Part shown: in pieces, positions 1 to 7,628 of the stretch
Numbering within the stretch: the first letter of the stretch is position 1
How the letters are laid out: each line of letters begins with the position of its first letter
NCBI RefSeq assembly: GCF_030012605.2
Contig: NZ_CP114055.2
DNA: 64,000 nucleotides
Strand: one strand, 5' to 3'
From: Bergeyella_A cardium
GTDB lineage: Bacteria > Bacteroidota > Bacteroidia > Flavobacteriales > Weeksellaceae
The notes under the pieces: model-generated
Seen by the model: the letters and a program-made list of their open reading frames with translations, nothing else
The model's database searches: none
What the model was told of the DNA's origin: nothing
Made by a program: the position numbers and the translations under genes

Positions 1-82
1 TGGCGTAGTCTATCAGCTCTGCTTTGGTCATAGGCCAAGGTGCATCGCTCAGGTATGAGGCTAATTCTAATGTCCAGTACAT
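1..82 (-). CDS. DUF2795 family small protein, N-terminal part (cut by window edge)
   Basis: The reverse strand from 82 reads MYWTLELASYLSDAPWPMTK and then AELIDYA to the edge without a stop. This is the typical start of a short (about 70 aa) acidic Bacteroidota protein annotated as DUF2795. Only 27 codons are visible. The function is unknown. It is read toward the left edge, away from the epimerase gene, which lies upstream and points the same way. Confidence 0.7.
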   Translation of the reverse strand, partial: MYWTLELASYLSDAPWPMTKAELIDYA

Positions 83-153
83 ATGTTTTTATTTTTTATT
101 TAAATTTTTTGCAAAAGTTAAAAAAAATGATGACTTATCAAAGTTTTTATTTT

Positions 154-1203
154 TCATTTTTGAGTTTCGGCGTTTCTCAAAAACCATTCCACAAATTTTT
201 TTATGCCATCGGAGAATTTTGTCGTTGGCTTATAGCTGATTAATTCTTTTGCTTTCGTTATATCTGCATTGGTTTTATTTACATCACCGGGTTGCATTGG
301 CAGATTTTTCCTGTGGGCTTTTTTATGAAGCTCGGTTTCAATAGTTGTGAGCATCTCATTCAGGTTGATGACTTCACTCTCGCCAAGGTTGATGATTTCA
401 TAGACATTGCTATGATTTTCAAGGTAGAGAATAGCTTGCTGTATACCGCTAATGATGTCATCCACAAAGGTATAATCCCTCGCCGTACTGCCGTCTCCGT
501 AGAATGGAACCTCCTTGTTTTCAGAGATAAGTCTCGTAAATTTATGGATAGCAAGGTCGGGTCTCTGGCGCGGACCATACACGGTGAAGAACCTCAGCTG
601 TATCATATCAATATTGTACAGGTGGTGGTAGGTATGCCCCAGTATTTCGGTGCATTTTTTTGTAGCTGCGTAGGGAGATATCGGTCTATCCACGCTGTCG
701 GTTTCAGCAAACGGAATCTTCTCATTATTGCCGTATACGCTTGAAGATGACGCACAAATAAACTTCTTTATCCCAAAGTCTTTACAAATTTCCCAGAGGT
801 TCATCGTCCCTTTGATATTCACATCTGCGTAGTCTAATGGTCGGTCTATTGATGGTCGCACTCCCGCCAGTGCTGCCAAGTGTATCACGCAATCAATTCT
901 GTTCTCGGTAAAGATTTTCCTCAGTCCATCAATCTCTCTAATGTCTTGATAATAGAGCGTATATCTTTCGGATTGTGTCTCAGAAATAAGCCTTTCTATA
1001 TCCTTTTCTTTGGCTGAAAATTCAAAATAGCCAGCCTTACCAACCGATTCTAATGTATTTCTAACTTTGATGGAATAGGGGTAGAAGTCATCAAAATTAT
1101 CAATATTAATGACAGAATGTCCGCTTTTTAATAATTTTTCTGCCAAGTGTGAACCAATAAAACCACTCGCTCCTGTGATGAGGTAAGTCATTTCCCTTTT
1201 CAT
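154..1203 (-). CDS. NAD-dependent nucleotide-sugar epimerase, UDP-glucuronate 4-epimerase type
   Basis: A 349-aa extended short-chain dehydrogenase/reductase. The Rossmann motif GASGFIGSHL lies near the N terminus (about residues 11-20), and the active-site tyrosine and lysine are in SPYAATKK (about 180). RFFTVYGPRQRPDLA is typical of UDP-glucuronate/UDP-galacturonate 4-epimerases, which act on sugar nucleotides in the cytosol for capsule or LPS synthesis. The annotated start gives MKREMTYLIT; the methionine at 1191 (MTYLIT) is equally plausible because it sits closer to the Rossmann fold. No other polysaccharide gene is adjacent; the rfb genes are 41 kb away. The exact substrate is inferred from family resemblance. 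Confidence 0.85.
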   Translation of the reverse strand: MKREMTYLITGASGFIGSHLAEKLLKSGHSVINIDNFDDFYPYSIKVRNTLESVGKAGYFEFSAKEKDIERLISETQSERYTLYYQDIREIDGLRKIFTENRIDCVIHLAALAGVRPSIDRPLDYADVNIKGTMNLWEICKDFGIKKFICASSSSVYGNNEKIPFAETDSVDRPISPYAATKKCTEILGHTYHHLYNIDMIQLRFFTVYGPRQRPDLAIHKFTRLISENKEVPFYGDGSTARDYTFVDDIISGIQQAILYLENHSNVYEIINLGESEVINLNEMLTTIETELHKKAHRKNLPMQPGDVNKTNADITKAKELISYKPTTKFSDGIKKFVEWFLRNAETQK

Positions 1204-1353
1204 TTATTGCCCGCAAAAATAGAGAAAAAAGACCAAATATTTAATGAAACTCAAGGCTTCAGAGGCTTATTTATCTTTTTTAATATTTTGATACTGATGA
1301 AATGGTTTTATTTTGTAAAAAAGGGTGGGGGAGGGGATTAGTTATCCAAGAAT

Positions 1354-1375
1354 AAAGGGGACAATGTCCCCCTTT
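1354..1375. repeat. Palindromic hairpin after ftsE, single unit of the 21-bp hairpin family
   Basis: GGGGACA-A-TGTCCCC forms a near-perfect hairpin flanked by AAA and TTT, so it may terminate ftsE on the minus strand. It also has the layout (5-bp G/C-rich arms, short loop, about 8-bp A/T-rich tail) of the tandem hairpin units at 61402-61591, and may be a lone copy of that family. Confidence 0.55.
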
Positions 1376-1411
1376 ATTATAAAATTTAAAATAGAATAAT
1401 CTTTACTTTTT

Positions 1412-2122
1412 TTACTCGAAAAGTTCGGCTGTGTCTAATACGCTTACCTTTCCGTCCTCACAGCGGATCGCCTCACCAGGGAAGTTTTGTATCATATGGT
1501 AGTCGTGCGTTGCCATTACTACGGCGGCATTGTTTTCCAGTGCCACTCTTTTCAGCAGGCTCATAATCTCGTTGGAGGTTTCTGGGTCTAAATTCCCCGT
1601 TGGCTCATCGGCAAGGATGAGTTCTGGATGGTTGAGCAGTGCGCGTGCTATGGCTACCCTTTGCTGCTCGCCTCCAGAGAGTTCGTGAGGCATTTTGTGC
1701 TTTTTGTTTTTCATTCCCACACTGGAGAGCACCTCGTTTATACGGTCTTCGATTTTTGTTTTTTCCTTCCAGCCCGTTGCTTCTAAGACGAATCTCAGGT
1801 TTTTCTCTACACTTCTATCGGGCAATAGCTGAAAATCTTGAAAGACAATGCCCAATTTCCTTCGGAGATTAGGGATGTTTGAAGTTTTGAGGGTGGAAAG
1901 GTCAAAGCCCACTACGCTGCCTACCCCTCCTACCAAAGGAATGTGCCCGTATAAGGTCTTTAATAATGAGCTCTTTCCAGCGCCTGTTTTGCCAATAAGA
2001 TAGCAGAACTTCCCTCTTTTTACTTCTAAGTCTACATTATTTAATACAGTGAAATTCTTCTGAGCGATTTTAGCATTTGAAAGTCTGATAACCAACTCTC
2101 CCGTCTCGTTTCTATGAGGCAT
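1412..2122 (-). CDS. ftsE: Cell-division ABC ATP-binding protein FtsE
   Basis: A 236-aa ABC ATPase with Walker A GKTGAGKS (about residues 43-50), Q-loop FQDFQLLPDRSVEKNL, signature LSGGEQQR, Walker B LILADEPTGNLD and the switch histidine in ATHDYHM. The wording around the Q-loop and the short, soluble, single-domain build match FtsE, which pairs with FtsX at the septum to control peptidoglycan hydrolases. FtsX is not adjacent. An EnvC-like hydrolase activator, the usual FtsEX partner, lies in the window at 16652-18214 but is not linked. Other small ABC ATPases of the LolD/MacB group share these motifs, so the call rests on overall resemblance. Confidence 0.85.
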   Translation of the reverse strand: MPHRNETGELVIRLSNAKIAQKNFTVLNNVDLEVKRGKFCYLIGKTGAGKSSLLKTLYGHIPLVGGVGSVVGFDLSTLKTSNIPNLRRKLGIVFQDFQLLPDRSVEKNLRFVLEATGWKEKTKIEDRINEVLSSVGMKNKKHKMPHELSGGEQQRVAIARALLNHPELILADEPTGNLDPETSNEIMSLLKRVALENNAAVVMATHDYHMIQNFPGEAIRCEDGKVSVLDTAELFE

Positions 2123-2215
2123 CTTAATATGTTTTTAATGAAAGATCTATTCTGAATAAGGTGTTCAAAAGTAGAGAAAAAGATTTCTCAGACAAAATAA
2201 ATAACAATTTTTAAC

Positions 2216-2249
2216 AATAAAAAATGCTTGAAAATAAATCTCCAAGCAT
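2216..2249 (-). terminator. Intrinsic terminator of rpmH
   Basis: On the minus strand ATGCTTG and CAAGCAT form a 7-bp stem directly after the rpmH stop, followed by a run of T. Confidence 0.75.
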
Positions 2250-2277
2250 ATTTTATATAAGATAATTTGATGAGGAA

Positions 2278-2433
2278 TTATCTTTTAGCTCTTGACACAC
2301 TTACTGTCAATCTCTTTCTTCCCTTAGCTCTTCTTGCTGCTAATACTCTTCTACCATTTGGAGTAGACATTCTCTCTCTGAAACCGTGTTTGTTTCTCTT
2401 CTTTCTTTCTGATGGTTGAAATGTTCTTTTCAT
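2278..2433 (-). CDS. rpmH: 50S ribosomal protein L34
   Basis: A 51-aa basic protein that begins MKRTFQPSERKKRNKHGF and continues with RERMSTPNGRRVLAARRAKGRK, which is diagnostic for L34, a small component of the large ribosomal subunit that contacts 23S rRNA. The length is normal. The usual neighbours rnpA and dnaA are absent; upstream is marC and downstream ftsE, as is common in Flavobacteriia, where rpmH stands alone. It has its own terminator, so it is probably monocistronic. Confidence 0.97.
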   Translation of the reverse strand: MKRTFQPSERKKRNKHGFRERMSTPNGRRVLAARRAKGRKRLTVSVSRAKR

Positions 2434-2537
2434 TACTTCAATTTATAAAGTGTATGTAATATTCCTTGAATTTTAGGCTGCAAATATATATGTTTTTTTA
2501 TAAACCGCAAAATTTATTTCTAAACTTATACAAGGGA

Positions 2538-3146
2538 TTAAATTTTAAAGATAATAAGGAGGGAATCTGTGATATATTGCAGTCCTATTGCCAGTACGAG
2601 GAAGCCTATGATTTTAGATACCGTAGTCATTCCAGCTACGCCTAATAGTTTCGGGATGAGATTACCACTTCTGAAAAAGATGTAAATAATCAATGAAACT
2701 GCAAAAACTGCCGCTATAATAATCGCTTTGTCTGTAAGCTCTGGGTGCTCGTTTGATTTTGCTATGAGGAGAGACATAGAGCCTGGTCCTGCTATGAGTG
2801 GTAGAGCGAGAGGCGTCATTGCGATATTGGAATTAGATTTTTCTATTTCCTCTTCTTCATTGTTTTTGGGTACTGATTTGGAGAGCAGGCTAAACCCTGC
2901 AAGGCAGATTAAAAAACCACCCGTAACCTTTAAAACAGGAATCGTAATCCCAAAGAAGGTAAGGATATATTCACCTATAAAGAAAGATATAATAAGAATT
3001 ACAAAAACATTAATAGCTACCCAGAGGGCTATTCTATTCTTCGTTGCAGTGGTATCTCCGTGTGTAAGCCCGAGGAATACAGGAAGGTTCCCAATGGGGT
3101 TTAAAACCGAAAATAAAGCCGCAAATGTGATTAAAAATAAATTCAT
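2538..3146 (-). CDS. MarC family integral membrane protein
   Basis: A 202-aa hydrophobic protein with about six membrane segments. N-terminal FSVLNPIGNLPVFLGLT and central PLALPLIAGPGSMSLLI are the two signature stretches of the MarC/UPF0056 family, whose transport substrate is unknown. An in-frame TTG or ATG start further upstream (3215) is possible, but the methionine at 3146 (MNLFLITFAALF) begins right at the first membrane helix and fits the family length. The gene lies downstream of the M64 peptidase on the same strand, separated by a terminator-like hairpin. Confidence 0.88.
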   Translation of the reverse strand: MNLFLITFAALFSVLNPIGNLPVFLGLTHGDTTATKNRIALWVAINVFVILIISFFIGEYILTFFGITIPVLKVTGGFLICLAGFSLLSKSVPKNNEEEEIEKSNSNIAMTPLALPLIAGPGSMSLLIAKSNEHPELTDKAIIIAAVFAVSLIIYIFFRSGNLIPKLLGVAGMTTVSKIIGFLVLAIGLQYITDSLLIIFKI

Positions 3147-3216
3147 TTTATCATTAATTTTAGTCAAAAGGGTTGCAAAAATAACTCTATTTATTGTACT
3201 AGCAAATATCAACAAT

Positions 3217-3245
3217 AAAGCACGAGTATTTGTTCCTCGTGCTTT
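3217..3245 (-). terminator. Intrinsic terminator of the M64 peptidase gene
   Basis: A perfect 10-bp stem, AAAGCACGAG and CTCGTGCTTT, with a 9-nt loop sits just after the M64 stop codon and before marC; a T-rich stretch follows on the minus strand. Confidence 0.7.
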
Positions 3246-3280
3246 GATAGCTTTCTTATCGTATTTCTGTTGATGCTGTT

Positions 3281-4561
3281 TTATTTTGTATAAAACTCTA
3301 TGATTTCATTTATTGCATCTGAGCATACTGGGCAGAAGCCTTCAGGCTCGTTAGATTTCATCCTGCAGTCTTGCATAGGGCTGTACACTCCTGTTGCTAC
3401 ATATCCGCCTCCTTCAAATGCACCAATGGTCTTTGTATATTTTTTTGTTCTTGGGGTAGGGATGGGGGTACCTTTCTTTACTTTTTTCTTCCATTTTTTA
3501 TCAAAGTCTATCAGTGTAGTGATATTCTTTTCCCAAGGCTCAATATTCAGGTTATAATACTCACTTCCGCCTATTGAAGCATTGTAATACTCATCTGCTA
3601 ATCCTACTAATCCGTGCCCAAATTCGTGCACAAACACCTTATCCGAAAGCTCATTATCTACCGATACCAAGTTGATGACATTATAAAAGCCACCTCCTCC
3701 GTATCTCGGTGTATTTACTAATACATACAGCTGGTCATAAGGTACATTTGCCGCTATATCTGCGAGTTTAAAGTTGTCCATAGAAGTCAAATATCTCGCT
3801 TCTCCAAAAGTGTAGAAATTTGAGTTCAGAATCGTGTTTTTATATACGCCTTCACCGGGGATATCGGTTCCAGATTCTAACGATGGGCTCTGCACTGCAT
3901 ACACATTAAATTGAGCTTTGTATTTGTTAAATGGCGGTATGGTAAACATATAATCCACCAACCTCTTTGCATCGCTAATGAATTTCGGCATTTCCGCTTC
4001 TGTATATCCTTCAGCGATTATTGCGAGGTCTAATTTCTCTTTTGGGCTACCGTTATCATATATTTTCGTTACTGGGTATGGGGTTATTTTCTCTTGGGTT
4101 ACAGAATAATGTTTCGGGTCTATTTCCCTTTGGAATGTACTCTGGAAGTTGCCGTAGATGTCTCTGTACTGTATATCTACTATGATTTCCCCTTTCGGGA
4201 AGGGGATGAGCATCGTATTTTCAAAGGTTTTGTTAATGCGCTTCGCTTCCTCCATCGCTTGCCATTCTTGGAATATCGGGCTAAAACCTTTCGAAAAAAT
4301 CAGTTCACCAGATTTCTTATCCCTCACTTGGAACCTATAATTCCCATAATCAGGATATAGCAACTGGTTAGATGTCCCTCCGCCAAACAGCGGTTCTCTC
4401 TTCATCCGTGCTATTGATATGCTTTGTTTCTGGTAGCTTCCGTGCAGCAAAAAGTCAATCCTCAGGCTCCCATTCTCAAAATAAGTATCAAAATCCACTT
4501 TCTGTCCTGTCAGCATCGTTAATGCTAATCCAAACGCTATAAAAGCCATTTTCTTTATCAT
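3281..4561 (-). CDS. Exported M64 (IgA peptidase-type) zinc metallopeptidase
   Basis: A 426-aa protein with an N-terminal signal peptide (MIKKMAFIAFGLALTMLTG). HEFGHGLVGLADEYYN (about residues 315-330) is the zinc-binding and catalytic signature of peptidase family M64, whose founder is the Clostridium ramosum IgA peptidase. The N-terminal third is a beta-rich domain and the catalytic half starts near LDLAIIAEGYTEAEM. A cysteine-rich end (QDCRMKSNEPEGFCPVCSDAI) is typical of Bacteroidota members. The substrate of such homologues is unknown, so IgA cleavage should not be assumed. It stands alone with its own terminator. Confidence 0.9.
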   Translation of the reverse strand: MIKKMAFIAFGLALTMLTGQKVDFDTYFENGSLRIDFLLHGSYQKQSISIARMKREPLFGGGTSNQLLYPDYGNYRFQVRDKKSGELIFSKGFSPIFQEWQAMEEAKRINKTFENTMLIPFPKGEIIVDIQYRDIYGNFQSTFQREIDPKHYSVTQEKITPYPVTKIYDNGSPKEKLDLAIIAEGYTEAEMPKFISDAKRLVDYMFTIPPFNKYKAQFNVYAVQSPSLESGTDIPGEGVYKNTILNSNFYTFGEARYLTSMDNFKLADIAANVPYDQLYVLVNTPRYGGGGFYNVINLVSVDNELSDKVFVHEFGHGLVGLADEYYNASIGGSEYYNLNIEPWEKNITTLIDFDKKWKKKVKKGTPIPTPRTKKYTKTIGAFEGGGYVATGVYSPMQDCRMKSNEPEGFCPVCSDAINEIIEFYTK

Positions 4562-4649
4562 AACTCAAATATTTTTATCTCTAAAAGTCCACAAATATAT
4601 ATAAAACCTAATATCTAATGACTAAATTTAATCTTCATTATGAAAAATT

Positions 4650-4817
4650 CAATAAAACGGACTAAAAAATATCAATGCAATAGGTGAAAATACCAGTGTA
4701 ATGTATAAAAATACGAATGCAACGCTCAAAAATGCTAATGCAACGGGTAAAAATGCCTCTACGACTATCTAAATCAACAAATCAACGCTAAGATTAGCGC
4801 TGCAACTAGCAAAAATG
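4650..4817. repeat. Degenerate 21-bp direct tandem repeat, about eight units
   Basis: Consecutive 21-bp units begin at 4671, 4692, 4713 and 4734 with the shared frame AATGCAACG...AAAAAT; weaker units lie on both sides (4650, 4755, 4776, 4797). In one frame they encode seven-residue repeats (like N-A-T-x-K-N-A), but stops occur at both ends and no start codon fits, so I treat this as non-coding. There is no internal dyad, unlike the 21-bp hairpin units nearby. Confidence 0.75.
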
Positions 4818-4897
4818 AAAGATACGCTACAAAAAATTAATCATCAACTATAAAAATTGCAAAATCCTCAATTTGTTTAATATCAATGACATAAATA

Positions 4898-4906
4898 CCC
4901 CCCCCC
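4898..4906. repeat. Poly-C tract (nine C)
   Basis: A run of nine C follows ATAAATA. A run of eight G at 52863-52870 reads AATA-C8 on the other strand, so the immediate context is shared. Both are intergenic. Homopolymers of this length are prone to slippage. Confidence 0.6.
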
Positions 4907-4930
4907 AACCCCATTATTTTAATAATAAAA

Positions 4931-4963
4931 GGGGCTATGCCCCAAAGAAAGGGTCTCTGACCC
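4931..4963 (-). repeat. Two hairpin units of the 21-bp family, opposite orientation
   Basis: GGGGC-TAT-GCCCC (4931-4943) and GGGTC-TCT-GACCC (4951-4963) stand about 20 bp apart. Read on the minus strand, the second unit with its tail matches a unit of the 61402-61591 array (GGGTC-AGA-GACCC plus a T-rich tail) at about 18 of 21 positions by eye. Confidence 0.75.
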
Positions 4964-5010
4964 CAAAAATTGTATTTTTGCACCTTATTAAATAGTATAA
5001 GACTTTAAAT

Positions 5011-6216
5011 ATGGAACTCATACACCGCAATCTCCTTATAGGAATCCACACTGCGCTCTCAGAAACCTTTTTCGAGAAAAATAAATATGCCGACAAAGTC
5101 ATCGAGCGCCTCCTCAAAGCCAATAAAAAGTGGGGCAGCCAAGACAGAGCCGTCGTCTCCGAGATTTTTTATAACATCATCCGCTGGAAAAAGCGCCTCG
5201 AGTACTATATGGGCGAGGGGGTAAAGCCCTCAAACCTCTACAAACTCATCTTAGCCTACCTCCTTTGGTCAAAAACCCACTACAAGAAGTTTGATGAGTT
5301 TTCTGGCATTAAAATCTCCGATATCCTCCGAAAATTGGAGAAAAACACCGTCCCAACTAAGGCTATTGAGTATTCCTTGCCCGAGTGGCTCGCTGAAACC
5401 CTCCAAAATCAGCTCGGCAATAGCTGGGAACGCGAGGCAAAAGCCCTCAACGAGCAAGCTCCCACCGTCCTCCGCACCAATACCCTCAAAACCTCTCCTC
5501 AAAACCTCGTCTCCATCCTTGCAGATGAGGGCGTCAAGGCTTTTACCCTAAAAAATCACCCCGATGCCGTACAGCTCGAAGAGAAAAAAAATGTCTTCCT
5601 CACCTCAGCTTTCAAAAACGGACTGTTTGAGGTTCAAGATGCCAGTTCTCAAACCATCGCTCACCTCCTTAATCCAAAAGAAGGCGAGCGCATCATCGAT
5701 GCCTGTGCTGGTGCAGGTGGGAAAACCCTCCATATCTCTGCTCTGATGAAGAATAAAGGACAAATCATCGCCCTTGATATCTTCGATTGGAAACTCGCCG
5801 AGCTCAAACGAAGAGCAAAGCGTGCAGGAGCCCATAATATAGAGACCCGCCTTATTTCGGATAATAAAGTCATCAAGCGACTTCACAACACTGCCGATAA
5901 ACTCCTTATAGACGCTCCCTGCTCCGGTCTCGGCGTCCTCAAAAGAAACCCCGATACCAAATGGAAAATAGACCTTGACTTTATTAATAGAATACAAAAC
6001 GAGCAAAAACAAATCCTCCACCAGTACTCAAAGATGCTCAAAGTAGGGGGGCAGATGATCTATGCCACTTGCTCCATTCTCCCCTCAGAAAACAACCAGC
6101 AAGTCGAGCTTTTCCTCCAAAACAACCCCAATTTCTCCCTCCTCTCCAACCAAACCCTCTTCCCCAGCTCAGGCTACGATGGCTTCTATATGGCACTCCT
6201 CCAGCGCAACGAATAG
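5011..6216 (+). CDS. RsmB/NOP-family rRNA cytosine-C5 methyltransferase
   Basis: A 401-aa SAM-dependent RNA m5C methyltransferase. The N-terminal part resembles the NusB-like domain of RsmB. The catalytic domain has SAM motif DACAGAGGKTLHIS (about 230), motif IV DAPCSGLG (about 305) and motif VI ATCSILPSEN (about 350), which hold the two catalytic cysteines. The family methylates 16S rRNA (C967 in E. coli). Third positions are unusually rich in C (many CTC, ACC, GCC) compared with the neighbours, but the gene is intact. It stands alone between a repeat-rich gap and tRNA-Phe. Exact target specificity is inferred. Confidence 0.88.
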   Translation: MELIHRNLLIGIHTALSETFFEKNKYADKVIERLLKANKKWGSQDRAVVSEIFYNIIRWKKRLEYYMGEGVKPSNLYKLILAYLLWSKTHYKKFDEFSGIKISDILRKLEKNTVPTKAIEYSLPEWLAETLQNQLGNSWEREAKALNEQAPTVLRTNTLKTSPQNLVSILADEGVKAFTLKNHPDAVQLEEKKNVFLTSAFKNGLFEVQDASSQTIAHLLNPKEGERIIDACAGAGGKTLHISALMKNKGQIIALDIFDWKLAELKRRAKRAGAHNIETRLISDNKVIKRLHNTADKLLIDAPCSGLGVLKRNPDTKWKIDLDFINRIQNEQKQILHQYSKMLKVGGQMIYATCSILPSENNQQVELFLQNNPNFSLLSNQTLFPSSGYDGFYMALLQRNE

Positions 6217-6288
6217 GCGAGTATAAAGTTTTTTTTAATATTAAAACCAATGGGTTAAAATATATTTATCACCTTTTTAATAAATAAA

Positions 6289-6320
6289 TTTTGGAGGGAA
6301 ATAAGAAAATTCTATATTTG
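6289..6320 (+). promoter_or_regulatory. Promoter of tRNA-Phe
   Basis: TTTTG at 6289-6293 and TATATTTG at 6313-6320 with a 19-nt spacer match the Bacteroidota promoter (TTTG / TAnnTTTG), 16 nt before the mature tRNA. Confidence 0.75.
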
Positions 6321-6336
6321 CACCGCTAAAAGCGAT

Positions 6337-6409
<73 letters not shown>

Positions 6410-6501
6410 CTGAAAAATAGCCCCAACTTCTCGAGACATCCGTTTCGGGAAGTTTTTCTTTTATATATAGACAACCTTATAATGCTTAAAATCTTAAAAA
6501 A

Positions 6502-7547
6502 ATGCTATACATCATCTCCGTGCTTTTATCCCTCCTTATCGTTGGGATTGTCCTCTTTCTCAACACTCCAAAATTCGGGAAACTCCCCTCTGGTGAGCGA
6601 TTAAAGCGTATAGAAGCCTCACCTAACTATAAAAATGGTAAGTTCGTAAACTTGGAGCATACCCCACAGCTCACATCGGATAAATCCTTCATTCAATCCC
6701 TATACGAGTATCTTTTTAAAAAGGCTAAAAGCTCAAACCTACCACGAAAGTACCTGCCGAAAAGACCAATCTCAGCAATATCCCCAATAATTCTATGGTC
6801 TGGTTCGGGCACTCCTCCTATTTCATTCGGTTAGATGATAAAAACCTCCTCATAGACCCTGTGTTTAATGAAGCCTCACCCCTATTCTTTATGGTAAAAC
6901 CTTTTGATGCCGAATACAACTATTCCACTAATGATATTCCCAATATAGACCTTTTGATTATCACCCACGACCACTGGGATCACTTGGATTATAAAGCGAT
7001 AAAGAAGCTTAAAGGCCGTATCTCCAAAATACTTTGTCCGCTCGGTGTAGGTTCCCATTTGGAGTATTGGGGTTTTAGTCCAGAGCAGATCACTGAGCTT
7101 GATTGGGATGAAGAAACCTCCCTTCTCGATATGAAAATCACTTGCTTGCCTACCAGACATTTCTCTGGTCGTGGTCTTTTACCTACCAAAACCCTCTGGG
7201 GTTCATTTATGTTGCAAGCTCAGGATAAAACCGTCTATGTAGGTGGAGATAGTGGCTACGGAAAGCATTTTTCTCGTATCGGAGCATAGTTTCCGAATAT
7301 AGATTTTGCTATTTTGGAAAATGGTCAGTATGATGAAGACTGGAAGCACATCCATACGCAGCCCTATGAACTTCCAAAAGTGATGAAAGAGCTCGGTGCA
7401 AAGCTCTATTTCACTGGGCATAATTCCAAATTTGAATTAGCAAAACATTCTTGGCAGGAACCTCTTGAAACCATTAAGAAAATTCAGGAAACAGAACCAG
7501 AAATCCATCTCCTCACTCCTAAAATTGGTAGGGTAGAAGCCTTCTAA
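6502..7547 (+). pseudogene. Broken MBL-fold metallo-hydrolase gene (frameshift plus stop)
   Basis: Three pieces together give one protein of about 348 aa of the UlaG/NAPE-PLD-like beta-lactamase fold. Piece one (from 6502) has an N-terminal membrane anchor and ends in the wrong frame. Homology continues in frame +3 from about 6745-6760, where VWFGHSSYFIRLDDKNLLIDP starts the metallo-hydrolase domain. The metal motif HDHWDHLD is intact (about 6965). A TAG at 7287-7289 then interrupts the same frame; translation beyond reads FPNIDFAILENGQYDEDW, the conserved continuation, to the stop at 7545-7547. One indel and one nonsense change are needed. A sequencing error could explain either lesion, but two in one gene suggests real decay. 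Confidence 0.85.
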
Positions 7548-7596
7548 TCGCTCAAAGATTTTGATATTTGTCAAAAGACCGACCTGCCGGCTTCTC

Positions 7597-7604
7597 TACT
7601 TTTG
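7597..7604 (+). promoter_or_regulatory. Promoter -7 box of the TolC/HlyD/ABC-2 operon
   Basis: TACTTTTG fits TAnnTTTG 24 nt before the ATG at 7629. No clear -33 box is visible at the usual distance. Confidence 0.55.
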
Positions 7605-7628
7605 CACCCGCAATTAACAACAAACAAG

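Noticed and set aside
4650..4817. Coding sequence of a heptapeptide-repeat protein
   Set aside because: The frame with N-A-T-x-K-N-A repeats is closed by stops at both ends after about 35 codons and has no start codon.
5605..6021. 138-aa minus-strand frame inside the rRNA methyltransferase gene
   Set aside because: Shadow of a gene with clear catalytic motifs on the other strand.
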